A DNA stretch of 64,000 bases. Origin: Acanthosoma haemorrhoidale (Eukaryota; Arthropoda; Insecta; Hemiptera; Acanthosomatidae). A model generated the notes under the pieces. That model was not told where the DNA came from, made no database searches, and saw nothing but the letters and a program-made list of their open reading frames with translations. Numbering within the stretch: the first letter of the stretch is position 1; each line of letters opens with the position of its first letter. This document shows, one piece after another, positions 51,401 through 63,750 of this stretch. The stretch covers positions 92,815,333 to 92,879,332 of the forward strand of contig OV884013.1 in assembly GCA_930367205.1 (NCBI GenBank). Direction: 5' to 3'. The translations under genes were made by a program, and so were the position numbers.

Positions 51401-54400
51401 ATGTCACTGAGCGTGAAGGTATTCACAGTCCTCATCATACCTCTCGTTGTTGGAGGCATGACCGTGGAGAAATACCTTCTAACAGATCTGACAATGTTGG
51501 TATTCATACCTTACCTATCAGCTGTGTGCTCGTCAGGGATAACAATAATGATGTGGTTCACATCACTGCATGAACTCAGGTCTATATCGAGGCAGTTTCT
51601 AAGCAAGATAATTCTGGTAAATATGTGAGATTTATTATTCATGATTGTAAACATGTTAAATTTTCTTATTCAATAATAGTATATATATTCTAGGTTTTAC
51701 ATTTGTTCAAAAAAAATTTGTTAGTAAAAATACATTGTTGACAAAATTCTTTTAATTTTTCTGCATAGCTGCTCTCCCATCCAGGAACCGATAGGTCTCA
51801 AGGTGCTTAACTACTACTGCATATATGTTTACAACCCTCATGGCTCTGTGTAGCCCACGAGCTTCAAATAGGACGGTATCTACTAAATTTGAATATGCTT
51901 ATGGCCAAACCAGAGAAGGTAGAAGTGCTTGTAGTACTCTACCAAAAAGTAGTGGTGTTCACAGACATGAGGGTTTCAACCCAATTCGTCTACTTGAAGG
52001 GCTACTGTACTCGAGAGGGCCACCGCCTACTCCGGCAGACTTCTCGTGGCTTTCAGGCTTAGCATCAGTTGGAAGGAAGTGGTTCTGCTATCACTTGACG
52101 GTTAAGGTAAATTTGGAGAAACCGATTGCCTTTCAAGTCACTCCATGACTCAAACCTGCTATGCGTTTACGTAAAAAACTGCTATCCTTTACGCAAAAGA
52201 CCAATCAATGATCTGTAGGAGTCATAAACGCTGACATATGGTGTAGCACAAGACATCAAACAATCAGGCTGGGAGTCTCTTGGTGAAAAAGCCCTTTATG
52301 GTCGTACAATCATATCATCACCTTTACCTTTCACCACAGAACCAACCTGCAAGCTACACTAACCACCAACTTCCTTGTGGTTAGAAAGGTGCATCGAATC
52401 ACAAATTGCACAGCCCTGGACTTTGTTGCGTTGGACCATAGGCCAGTACTGCATGCAGTGGAAGGTAAAGTGGTGACCCCTATAATTGGCATAGTGCCAT
52501 TGCACAATAATTGGAAGAATAAGCGGTAGAGGGCCAGATACCACCAAGTCAAGGCAGTTATGAATTCTCTCAAAACGGAAATCCAAAGCTTGATGCGAAT
52601 CTGGAAGACGACAAAGTGGCATGAACTTCGCAGCTCACACGGCTAGAGCATCAATCCGCCAGAGCACATATGATTTCAAGCCATTCTTTGCACAGAACAT
52701 CCTCTTGTGAAACTAGAGTCAGAAGCTAGCCAGAAACTGAACAGAAACATTGCCACGGGAATTATTTCGTTATTTATTTGATTATTTAGCCGCTGCCCAC
52801 TTCCTACACTGTAGAAACGCTGAAGAATTCTCCTGCTCTTATCATAGTATACTTGGGTAGAAAATGGACCGTAACCTCCGTTTATTTGGACATTTTGCGA
52901 AGAAAGTTCGCGTGAATCCTTACCGGCGCTCTTGCTAGCATCCCCCAATCTACCTCTGGGCCTCAATTTGATTATGAACAAGCGTGTACTTAGGCTAGCC
53001 CTGCTGTATGGTGCACCGCATTTCAGTCATCTGATGGAAGTGGCTCTAGCGATTTTAAAATGGGATATTCATGAAAGTTGTTTAAGATAGTTCACACTAG
53101 GTCACCAGCAAGGATTAAAGACCCATACTTTTATCTCTTTCCTTCCGTCCTATGGCTGGCCGCAGGGAACACACCTGGGGTTAGCCTGACATACTCATTG
53201 GTTTTTTTCGGTTGCATAAATAAAAATATAACTAGTACAATTAACCTTTCATGACTTTTTTATTTTATATTTCCTGTTATTTTGTGACCTCTTTGTTATG
53301 AAGTAAAACTTTGAAATGTTTTTGGCAGAATGGTTGCAGAGATATGTCTTCACATCGGCGGACTTGGCTGTCCTTGAGCAGACTAGTGTCGGGTACCGGG
53401 GATACGCACGGCCATACAGGGATCGCAATATGTTCTGTGTTGTTCTGTTCATTCGTGCTATCCATGTACGCTCTTTTGGGATTTCTCATTGAGTACAAGG
53501 GGACCAGCTCCGTCTTCTGGGGCCTGTTCGTGCGATCCCTCATTTCCGCTGCTGCAACCTTTGTCTTCTGTGATATCGCCCACACAGCTACCAAAGAGGT
53601 ATTTCTAAAAAGGGAATATAAGTCAAATGGTTAACAATGCTTTCTCTAAAATTTCTAATACTCACAGGTGGGTTCAGATTTCAGTTCCAAGATACTCACG
53701 ATAGACGTGTCACATCTTAAAGATAGTGAGCTAGCCGAGGTATGTAAACATTTATCAGTTCTTCTTCTTTTTGTGGGAATCTGTGCAACTGTTCTTTAAG
53801 GCCATATCAATTAAAAAGAATAAAATAGAAAGATACGGCTGACAATGAACTATATAAACTTAAAGAATAAAACGAGTTGTTCGGTTTTATCATGTTTATT
53901 TATGGATAACGTTCCGACATATATGTTTGCCTGCATCAAGTGTACGGCAGGGGTTGATGCAGACGTTTTAAGACATTTAGGTGGTCAGTTATCCTAAATA
54001 CCTTAAACAGTGGTGACCAATATCATTCTTAAACCTTTGAAATTCTATACGACTATATGTATGGAATCCCCTCTCCCTACCAGTTTTCAAAACTAACCTT
54101 TAGCAGTTTCTACATTACTCTCTACACAGCACTATCTAGCAAAATAAAGAGTTATCCCAACAATAGTAAGTTTTTGTTTTTGTGGTGCGTGGTAGTAAGT
54201 CTTGTGGTATGTGGTTCTGTGGCAGGAACTTCTTAGTGAAAACGGTTCTATTTATTTATCAAGCTACTATTTATTTATTCAAAACATAACTATGTACAAT
54301 GCCATGTGTAACCTAGGACTGTCTGTCATATAATTAAAATATTTGATAGGGGCGTTCTGCCCCTGAATATATGGATTGAAATCCATATTTGCTTAAACTA

Positions 54401-55669
54401 ATATTACTAAAAAATTCTCAATATTATTTTTTGTTTTGAAAATTGTTGGATACATTAGATCTAATAAAGTTAAGCTTCAAAGCTAATATGTCCCTTTAGA
54501 ACTGAGCTCATGGTTACTGTGAAGTGATCCTTTATAATAATATACAATATAATATCTAATGTCTAATTATTATATATTGATTTCAGGTGTCTTTGCTACT
54601 TCAAGCAATGTCGGCAAATCCTCCGGTGTTAGATTTCGTTGGTTTTGTAAAAATAAACAGACACCTGTTTGTTTCGGTAAGATATGAAATTTCATTTGAA
54701 ATTACCGAAGATTTTTTTTTTTATTTGACTTCCTAAAATTCCCTGGAGCTCGGGCCTCCTCTAATGTTTACAGAAAAATTACTCTTAGTGGCAAAAACGT
54801 ATTTTCTTATTCCTTGTGTATGTATACCTGGTATTCCATGTTACACCATCAATCCATTTCTCGGATTTTTCCTCTGAAGCTCTTTGCCTGGAAAACTTTG
54901 TATGGTAGGTGATCGCCAACATTCAATCAATATGTATTATTCCACCCTTAATCGGCTTTAAAAACCTTGTCCATTTCGTCTTAAATTTATTGGAACTTCC
55001 GATTTGTTCGTCCTTGGTCAACTCTCGCACCTTGAAAGGTTTAGCAAAGGTTCATTTCCTAAAACCCAGTTCGGTTCTTCTCACAAATTTTTTGAGTAGG
55101 TTCATGTTTCCAAGCTATAAAGGATGATTGGCCTAATAATTGTCTTATTACGGTGGATTTTGGTCCGATTTGTTAAACTGCGAATTCTAAATTGACTTCT
55201 AAGACCAAAGTAGTGGCGAAACAATACTTTTCGTTTCATCTCAACATGAAACTCAACATGTGTAGATTCGAATTTAAGCGAATCCATGGACTATTTCAAA
55301 GGTAAATCGTCCAATGGATACAAAAATCACCAGAGGCAGTTTTTTGAATGCTAATGTATTTCGCCATTTTTGCATTCACTCTCATCCCTAGTTTTTTCTC
55401 TGATTATTTTTGCGTCATGCGTATGTATTTAAGGATAATTTTTTCATCAAGATAGTACAGAAGTAACTAGTTTATGCATGTTTAATATACCATAAACTTT
55501 CTTGATTTATTGATTAGTTATATTTTAATGAATCATAATAAATAAATAAAAGAAATGAATGTTTCAGTTTATATCAAATTCTGTGACGTATCTGATAGTC
55601 CTGATCCAGTTCAGAGCCACAGCTCAATCTACATCTACTGGGCACAACGCAACAATCAGGAGTCAATGA
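48412..55669 (+). CDS. Gustatory receptor GR-B (7tm_7), first exon missing
   Basis: Exons placed are 48412-48544, 50796-51049, 51368-51616, 53329-53598, 53668-53739, 54587-54676 and 55568-55669, with GT-AG junctions and a continuous frame of 389 residues plus the unplaced start. Lengths and phases mirror GR-A exons 2-8 (254, 72 and 90 bases are identical). Landmarks are KPLLQLLRALGRLPYSF in the first placed exon, NIPFTYWHEAPK in the second, a membrane-rich block with FVLSMYALLGF in the fourth, GFVKINRHLFVS in the sixth, and SVTYLIVLIQF, the gustatory-receptor signature, in the last. No inactivating change is seen. The predicted protein is a seven-pass receptor channel of taste neurons, ligand unknown. 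It lies head-to-head with GR-A across about 15 kb and head-to-tail with GR-C, so the three probably arose by local duplication. Confidence 0.9.
49530..49870 (+). repeat. GC-rich island in GR-B intron 2, origin unknown
   Basis: This stretch of GR-B intron 2 is clearly richer in GC than its flanks, with a run of C near 49667-49677. It could be the 5' UTR of a retroelement or an LTR, but I found no second copy or landmark. Confidence 0.25.
50040..50210 (+). repeat. AT-rich minisatellite, ~30-bp unit, in GR-B intron 2
   Basis: About six imperfect units built on caaatagtttaagtattttt with variable T runs. The unit length drifts from 28 to 35 bases, mainly through changes in the T tract. Confidence 0.85.
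51760..53170 (+). mobile_element. Repeat-rich part of GR-B intron 4 with LINE RT fragment
   Basis: Near 52962-53030 the plus strand reads LNLIMNKRVLRLALLYGAPH, closely resembling the LINE C-terminal block seen on the minus strand near 35000 (KLLIYKSVLRPALLYGAPL). The 1 kb before it is GC-balanced, unlike normal intron, and has broken ORFs of no recognised family. The boundaries are estimates. Confidence 0.45.
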
Positions 55670-55740
55670 TGCATTGATGTATCACTCTTAATTAATAATT
55701 CTGGTGGTGATGTAAAAGCAGGATAATTTATTTTTGTTAA

Positions 55741-55746
55741 AATAAA
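55741..55746 (+). terminator. Candidate polyadenylation signal of GR-B
   Basis: AATAAA lies 72 bases after the GR-B stop codon, a normal distance for an insect transcript. It is the first canonical signal downstream. Confidence 0.6.
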
Positions 55747-58410
55747 TTTGTGGAATCAACAGATATTTTTGTAAACCCTAATTCAGTGGAAATTTATTTA
55801 TTTAATTACATTAGATGTTTACTTGATCCAGAATATGCAGTGTAATAGGGTAAAGAATTTTTTTAAACTGGTGTCTATCTTTCAGGATATTTGCGTAAAA
55901 ACATGAATGATTTTACTCCAAAAGGCAGTATAAAATAATATGTTTCATGTATTTTAATAAAGACTTCCTTATTGTCTTTTACACAGCTCGTATACTGACC
56001 TTTAACTCCTTGAGAGATAACGCATGTGCAACCACCACACTAACTCTCCAACATCTATAGTGACTCTCTCAAGCATATATTACGAGGTGTTTCATAGATT
56101 TAAATATATTCTACCCCTCCAATGTATGGGTTGATGTTTGAAAAATGGCTGCCAATTTATCACTTAATTTTGATGGTACCTTGTTTTGTGCTACGTATAT
56201 ATTTTGTGTGGAAAATCATCCGCATATAATGTTTTATTTTGTAATCAAGTCCCCGACACCAAACGGTAGAAGGAGAATAGAATAATTACTAATTGTAGTA
56301 AAGCTATAGGCACTATTAAAATAAGGGTTCCTTTAGTTAGCAATATTGCCCCAAGAGAGTTCTTTGCCCTCCAGACGCACTACGTATAACGAACTAAAAT
56401 GGTCGATCTAAATACATTTTAAAATATTGGATAGGATGTAGATGTGCATTATTTTTAACGACTAATAACAACGATTTATGAAACGTATTTGCATATAAAA
56501 AATGTTTATTTGAATTTTTAGTGCAAAATTTTAGACGGAGAGGACAAATTATACTGCTGTTGTGAACAATGTTTAGGAAAGAATTATTAATATAATTAGA
56601 TTGTATCATCGGGTTCATAGGTATACTGTGTCTGTGAGACACCCATGTGCCAGCTGGAGACGTTGAGTCTCACAGACTCGGCAGTGCTTAGAAATCGACA
56701 ATTGCTAACAGACAGTAAATGCGAAACAAATCCCATCTGAAGATCAGATAATATAGAACCTGTGATCGCAAAGGATCGCTCAATTTGGTCATGCGATTGT
56801 CATATCATAAGTTCCTACCGGTAAGTATATTCACAGAGGTTAATTCATGCTAAATGATTCGTTGATTAAATTCTGCCTTCACCTTCTTTAGATAATTTCC
56901 TACTTTAGCTTGATACCCAATCCGTTACGATATTAAATGAATTACTTTATCCAGTCCTAATGAATTCAGAGTTATAATATTTCATTTCAGACAGAACGGG
57001 GCAGGTATTAACTAAATGATACTTATCCTCAAAAACATCTAGGATACACTGTGAGTGCAGTACCATTTAACTTATAACTTATTTCACTAACTTAAATATA
57101 AAATTTCCGACCATTGGTTTCGTTTTAAGCTGTATTTGTCTAACAAATAATGTTTACTCCTGAAGTCTGATTTTACATTAAATAAACCGTTACCCTGCTT
57201 GCATTTTCCATAATTTCATGATACGGAGATATTTAGGAAAAAGGGTTGCCAAACCAACTATACAGTGGGGTCAACCACGCAGAAGGGGGGGATTCTGGTG
57301 GATTAATAATAATAATATTTATGAGCCTCCTTCCCCGTCCAGCAAATGGTAGGAAAAGGACGAACCCATTGAATGTGTAAGTATGTAGAACTATAGCACA
57401 AACTGACAAGGCTAAATTTCAGGATAACTCTAGGAAGTCATTATAATATAATTATAAGAAGAGCAAGAGAACGTTCAAGAGTACCATGAAGACGCTTTAT
57501 CAAAAGAACACTAAGGCAGTTCGAAATATTTTATAAACATAATATGAATTAATCAAAAAACAAGAGACGAATGGAAGAATCACAGAAAATACAGTCTTAA
57601 GGGTATGTTTTCCAGGTACAAATGTACAAACAGCAGTATATTCTGGATCAATGAGAAATGAGGTGACTGCGGTTGTTTTAGCATAAAATGTGAAATGAAA
57701 AGCAAATCGCAACCGAGAAAGGCAACCAGAGTAATTGTGAAAATTACCCTTGTATCTTATAAGTGTTGCATTTATTAACTTTATATTAAAATTCTTAAAT
57801 TAAGGCTGAAAATAATATCCTTATTTAAAAAAAAAATCTGCCCTGACACCATTTATACAATATTACATTAACTCTCTCATTCATAAAATATACTTGCTAG
57901 CAATATAGTCATGTATACAAATATCTACAGAACATCACCTGCCTGGCAAAGGAGGACTAAGCAGGAATCAAGGAGATCCCCCACTGTGAAATGGAATGAT
58001 ATATGGTTATTTTTCCAGCCTGGCGTAGAAGGCTCCACCTAGTAGAAAACTGGATTCCAAGAAAAGTAAGATAAGAACACGAAATCGGCATTTGTTTGGA
58101 GTGCAGTATATTGCTACTAAGGAAACAAAATAAGTGTTAGCAAGGTATATAGGAAATAGGTGCTTAAGGGCACATCTGTAGCCTAAAATAAAGGATATGG
58201 TTCAAAGGGACGTCATGGTAGGAGAAGGGGAGAGCAAGCATGAGCCATTCCATCTGGGTGGCTCTTACTGTAGGTAGTGTATTTAAGGACACTAAAGAAT
58301 ATATTGCTAGATAGATATTTGTAGTGGAGGGGGGAGTCATAAAAATCATCGGTTTGACAACTTGGCCTATTTATCAGCCCCTCTATTATACCTATCATAC
58401 GCTACCTTTC
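55747..58410. other. Intergenic stretch after GR-B, no gene recognised
   Basis: Short ORFs only. A minus-strand segment near 57990-57840 ends in a tail resembling those of the LINE family (gaatgagagagtt), so part may be an old LINE 3' end. No receptor exon was found. Confidence 0.35.
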
Positions 58411-58414
58411 CTCC

Positions 58415-58600
58415 TAAAATGTACATTTCCTCTTAACAAAATCAAGAATTGACCTGCATTTGATGTCAAAGCTCTTCTAATGGGATTCTATCGCAGCCTA
58501 AGATGTAAATCCTTGGATGCCTCACATTCTTCCAAAAGGTGGTAGAAGGCTTGTTCTCCAATTCACATTTGGGGCAAATGGAGTTAATCAATGTATTGGA
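58415..58600 (-). mobile_element. Non-LTR ORF2 C-terminal remnant
   Basis: The minus strand reads SICPKCELENKPSTTFW, then in the same frame VRHPRIYILG, and in a neighbouring frame SILDFVKRKCTF. A C-x-x-C pair followed by H-P-R and a Phe-Val-Lys-Arg end fits the C-terminal Cys/His region of non-LTR ORF2 proteins. Frameshifts show that it is dead. Confidence 0.45.
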
Positions 58601-60238
58601 CAAGATGATGGAGCAAATGGACAAGAGTCTATGTCTTGTTAATGTGGTATAAGTTCATTTGTGTAGCATGAAACACCAAATAAATTGATCAATGAATTGA
58701 GTATTCAATTATACCCACTATGAAGACGTTATTTAATGTTTGTATATGCTATGAAATATATAAGTGAACCTCCAGGCTATCGTTAGATTCATTTTTTTTT
58801 TTGCAATTTTGACGCAGGCAGTGAAATTTGTAGACGATATAAGAGTATGTGCAGTATCTAACGCAATTCTGCAGAAATCGTTATGTATTGAAAAGAGGAC
58901 GTAATCGAAAAAGGGGAAGATAATGTATATGACAAAGAGGACAACGAATAGACACGAAGTCAGCTTCCTTTTAATGACTTGAGGTTGTTACTGCAATTAA
59001 TACATTTGGATTATTTAATTTCCAATACTTCTGAAGGTGTTTATGGATTCATTAAAAATTTATATCTAGTAGGAGTAGTTACTTCTCAATCCAGTTATAT
59101 AAAAAATTCCATTGTCAACGAATGACAGCTGGAGAATGAGAGCTAAATTATTCACAGCAGGCAAGAACAGATCCTTCGATTAACTTTAAAGCAGATTAAC
59201 TTGACTTCAGTGCTCCTGCCAAATGCTGTCAAAGTGCAATTATCGATATATTTGAGGTAGAGTAAAGGCCAGTTTAATCCTGATACAAAGTCAAGATGAA
59301 GAGGAGAGCTCCGGTATTACGAGTGACCTATAATTATATTTAATTTGTAATTTAACTTAGCTTAGGATTATAAATCAATTTTCCTTATGTGTTATATTGT
59401 TTTTTTTATAACTCTTTCAAAATATTTCAATTAAATGTATGTCTGTCCTAGTCTTTGCGTGAGCCCCGTGATCAAACCAGATCATGCATTTTTTACATTA
59501 AAGTTACATTCGATGTATCGATGACATGAAAAATATTTTCAAATCTGTAAAATACAATAACGACTCCTAATATAAAACAATGTTTTTATGAAATGTTGAT
59601 TAGGACATTTAATTTTAGTTCCTTACTTATTTAGCAGTATGTAATTTGGTTTTTTTTTTAGAGGCATGCTATTTTCCGTAGAAGTTATACTTTATGACCC
59701 GCTGAACACAAAAATAAAACCAACCTAACACGAAATACCGTACATTAATTAATGAAAAAAAAAAAAATTATCTATCATATTGAATATTGAGAAGTATCGA
59801 ATTAAAGAGCATGACGTTCTGATTATTAATATTTTATATGTTTTGGAATTTTAGAGAAATATAAATACAAAATGGCAATGCGACTCCCATGAAAATGTCT
59901 TATGTATCAACATGCGTGACTTGAATACTTCATTCATTACGAAAATTAAATTCAAGTTAAAAGCCAGTTATTAAGTTAAAAGTTAATATGTTATTTGTAA
60001 ATATTTTTAAATGGGGCCTAAACGTTTTGTTTAAAACCTCACTCCCTTTCAATTAGAATAGGTTTATAATACCCATAGTTCAATCCAAGATAATCATAAT
60101 TATCATTTTTGGTTATGACTGCTTTTGTTAATACTAATGAAACTACTAACATAATATCAGTGTCCTTTCAGTCATTAGATTTTCGCCTCTAAACGTAGAG
60201 TAAAACAATATGGATAGTTGTATTGTCATTCTTTTTAG
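58601..60238. other. GR-C 5' region; first exon not located
   Basis: AT-rich sequence with no conserved ORF. By analogy with GR-A the start codon should be in a short exon here that ends in phase 0, but I found no candidate I would defend. Confidence 0.3.
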
Positions 60239-62700
60239 ATCAATGCTTGGTTTGACAATGGCCGTAAACAAAATGACTCCAGCAACAAGTATTTGCAGGA
60301 ATTAAGGCCTGTTTTTCACCTGCTCAGACTGTTTGGGCGATTTCCTCTCAGCTTCACCAATGATGGTAATATTTTCAAGTGTATATTATGTACTCGTTTT
60401 TTTTTAAACGACTAATCTTTAAGATACTTAATAAGGATATAAGGTAGGACTGAGAAGTATATGGTATAGACATAAGTTTAGTTATAGGGGGATGGAGGAT
60501 GCACACCCCATGTAAATATAGTTTTAAGTATAGTTATAGGTAGAACACGGATCCAAAATTGTAAATAGTATCAAGATAACTAGCTATGAAAACAAAACAA
60601 AAAAAAAAAAACATATAGCTAGCGTAGGATTTGTAAATATAGTCTTAGAGGTGGTTCTTTTGTTTCTTTTCTCTTTACTTTAGTTTTGTGGTTTCTCCTT
60701 TCTTTTTGTATATTGTTATCATTTGTTTTTTTTTGTTTTTTGTTTTTGAGAATAAATGGAACAAAACAGAATAACCGAAGGTGCGCTGACCGGTGCAACA
60801 ATCCCATTGCACCGGAATACGCGCACCACAGGCTACGTAACCCCACAATCCCGCTTCATGGGCTTGTGGGGCAAGCCCGTTTGAGGCTCAGCCTCAGGAA
60901 GGGCGGAAAAAAAAGAAAAAAGATACTTAAAGTGTGACACTTTCTTATAGGTGTTTTTTATTATATATAATTTGTTTTCATCTATTGTTTCATTTAATTA
61001 AAATTAAATTGAATTAAACTTTTCTGGGATAACCGATCAAAACTAGAGAGTTTCGAAAATCCGACTTAGGCCTGTTTGTGATTTCTTTTTGTTTGCATTT
61101 TTTTTTTGTTTTTCTGCGGGTGAAAAAAATAACTTAGGCTTTACTGTTCAAAAATGAAAATAGTTAACTGAGCATCGGTAAGACCGATTTCCTTTTTTTT
61201 AGGATTTATAATTTATCACCCTAGTTAACTGATAAATCTCACTCTTGATATCCTCGGTACTACTAAGTTCTATTTGTTCTAAGAAACAGCCTCGCCCTCC
61301 GTTGAGGGTCTAGGGTGCCACTTAAGGTCTTGTCGGTCTGCTGGATGATTCATGCGTCCTTGGATGGATCTACATATTAAGCTAATATTGATTTTTATCC
61401 ATTCTATATCACATCTTCCTCAGAGATATTTCTCTGAATTTATATAGATAAAGTCTTTTACACTAAAGTATTTTGTAATAAAAAATGATTGAAAATACAT
61501 AAATAAATTATTACACTAGCCAATAAGAAAAAAAATACTGTACTGTAAAAGGGTCTTATATAATTTTTCTCGCTAAATACTGATGTGGAAACAGTTAATT
61601 TTTTCTATCAATCATAGATTTTTTGATGTAGTCAAAAGTTATCGCTATTTTAACATATTTCAGTACACAATTATGTTTACTGGTTATCATGGGTATTGTT
61701 GTAGTATTTTCAATGCTTAATTCTTAAACCCTAATCTTTTTTTGTATTGCATCTCGGTTTTTCTGCAATGAAACATTTACTATACGTTTATCATTTAAAG
61801 TGGTTAATGGTGCTTTAAAAAAAATAGGATAAAATCGTTCGATCGATCTATTGAAAATGAGGTTAATTAGCAATCGTTTACAAAGCTTGATGTAGATAAA
61901 CGAAATGTGTTTTTTTTTCTGGAGAATTTTACTCAACGATGTTTATTACTATGTCATACAAATTATTTTCAGTTTATAACAATTAATTATTTTTTATTGA
62001 GTAGTCAGGATGTTGTCGATGGATGAAAGAAAATGTTTAAGTTCAGATGTAATATTAGGTAAGCCCGTTTTCCAAGGTTACATTTTTCTCTCCACTAAGT
62101 GCCCCTGATATTCTCGTTAAAGGGTCAATATTTATATATTAATCCAGTGCTTATTTGGCCTAGATTAGATGACGAATGAAATGAGAGTGAAATTATATTT
62201 TTTTTAATTTTCATTTCATGTTATAAAACAAAAAATGATTTCAGCTCTGAATTAAGCGTTGAAAATACAATATGAATACTCACAATATATGCCACAGTTG
62301 GCATCATTGCGCCTTTATATTGTCTTGACAATAGAATATTTGTGAAATATATAAACTTGAAAAGTGAAAATATAAACATATTTGTGAAATATGTACGAAT
62401 CTTCAAAAATAGCTATAATATATATTACAACTTTGTTGTGCGGTTGCAGGACAAGTTAGATGGAAGCTTCTGTCCTGGCCATTCCTGTACTCTGTCATCG
62501 TGTCCATTCTGCAGCTGTACGCTACCATCATCGTTGTGATGTCGCTGTTTTCAGAGCTGTTCATTGCCAAGAACTACGACGGAACTGTCTACCGGATAGC
62601 TTTGTCTGTCTCTCTCTTTCAGAGCTTCTCCACTCCATTCACCTACTGGTGGGAATCGCCAAAGTTCGTCAAATACCTCGAAATGTGGTGCAATTTTCAG
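60239..62700 (+). CDS. Gustatory receptor GR-C (7tm_7), partial
   Basis: Two exons are placed, 60239-60365 (127 bases, ending one base into a codon) and 62450-62700 (251 bases), equivalent to exons 2 and 3 of GR-A and GR-B. The first has RPVFHLLRLFGRFPLSFTND, the N-terminal block seen as PIFMMLRLIGRFPYGFT in GR-A. The second has two hydrophobic segments and FSTPFTYWWESPKFVKYLEM, like NIPFTYWHEAPK of GR-B, and ends NFQ before gtagtt, the same end as GR-B. Both are open and intact. The first exon with the ATG is not found, and exon 4 onward is not recognisable before 64000, so the gene runs off the window. It should encode a taste receptor channel; ligand unknown. Confidence 0.85.
60430..60925 (+). 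mobile_element. Retroposed repeat with hairpin-rich 3' end, in GR-C intron
   Basis: After an AATAAA and T-rich low-complexity DNA comes a GC-rich segment with three hairpins in a row: a two-tier stem (60780-60786 with 60821-60827, inside it 60790-60798 with 60807-60815), a 7-bp stem (60860-60866 with 60872-60878) and a 6-bp stem (60882-60887 with 60891-60896). An A-rich tail follows. One frame reads NPIAPEYAHHRLRNPTIP, similar to NPTALEYANRRLHKTQKP in GR-A intron 3. Structured 3' ends with A-rich tails are common in LINEs and SINEs. Confidence 0.5.
60926..62449 (+). other. Rest of GR-C intron between placed exons
   Basis: AT-rich intron. A GC-richer patch near 61250-61340 has no recognised identity. 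No exon with a conserved frame was found. Confidence 0.4.
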
Positions 62701-63470
62701 GTAGTTCATTAAACTATCAGTTATTGAAGGAATGAGTATCATCTTGAATCATAGAAATTTTTAGTGATTCATAGCTTTTCGCAAAACCAGAAATATATTC
62801 CCCGTATATTTTTATGGTTCTATAAGTTGCTACATCCTATCAACTCAATAGAACAGAATTAATTGTCATAAATTAATTGGTAATTCAAATAAAAACAAAC
62901 TTAATCTTCTTATATACATACTAATAAGCAAAGTTGATGAATCAAATCTTGCTGGTTCATAGTACCTCTGTAATACAAATATTAAAATAGTTCTTGGCTG
63001 TGTGGGTGCGGGATTGTCAGTGATTTGGGACTCAAGGTCTCAGTGAACTCCATAGTACTGTTCGAATGCACTGATATTTTGAAATTATTTGATGTACATG
63101 GTTTTCTTCCACATACCGATAACTACTCTTGCCCTGTAAAACAATTTCTATGACCATCGCCTGATATGTTGGACTGAACTGTCTCCCGGTTTTCGATTGA
63201 CTCTGGGGGTTATGAGTTCTTATTTCATTCTTTTACAATCTAGGGGTTCCATCGGTGGGTTGGCGAAATGAGTCTGAATATACTAACAGAGTGGTCGATA
63301 ACCTAAGGGTTTTACTCCGAAATAAAAGCAATCGAAAGAATATTAAAGGTTTAGATGCCTTGATTGATTTGTGAATTGAAATGATTGCGAAAGTAATTTA
63401 AATTGCGAGTTTCACAGTAACTCACCCTGGGTTGAACATAATTTTAAATAAATTTTCATACAGTTTTTTT
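62701..63470 (+). other. GR-C intron continuing to the window end
   Basis: Begins with the donor gtagtt. I looked for a counterpart of the GR-B exon starting EENKNLDFKL or the GR-A exon starting EFWIGEQV and found none. Confidence 0.4.
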
Positions 63471-63479
63471 TACGCATAC

Positions 63480-63750
63480 ACAACCTTGATTGTGTCCTTC
63501 GAGGCCTCTGACTTTTCTATAAACGTTTGTCTGTTACTTCTGGCACTTCTCTTACTTCAGCGAGTACAACGCCTCTTTTAGTAAAGTGTGATCCGAGGTA
63601 TTTGAAACCCTTCAAAACCTTTAGCCAGTCCTAAGCTCACTCTTCAAGTCTCACCCTTGTAAGTCTTCCAGCTCTTTGCATTTTCACAACCCACAACCTT
63701 CGGCTTATCTGTGATTATTGTATTATATTTAGGTTTGATTTGAGGTTTCT
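63480..63750 (-). mobile_element. Non-LTR reverse-transcriptase remnant in GR-C intron
   Basis: The minus strand reads KGFKYLGSHFTKRG followed by LAEVREVPEV in one frame (about 63615-63525), resembling the conserved F-K-Y-L-G-(S) segment after the RT palm in non-LTR elements. Upstream codons (KPKYNTIITDKPKVVG, about 63735-63690) could belong to the same ORF. Stops and frame changes show decay. The clade is not determined. Confidence 0.45.

Noticed and set aside
51825..52622. ORFs in GR-B intron 4 as independent genes
   Set aside because: They are short, on both strands, in a repeat-rich intron that ends in a LINE RT fragment, and have no recognised domain.
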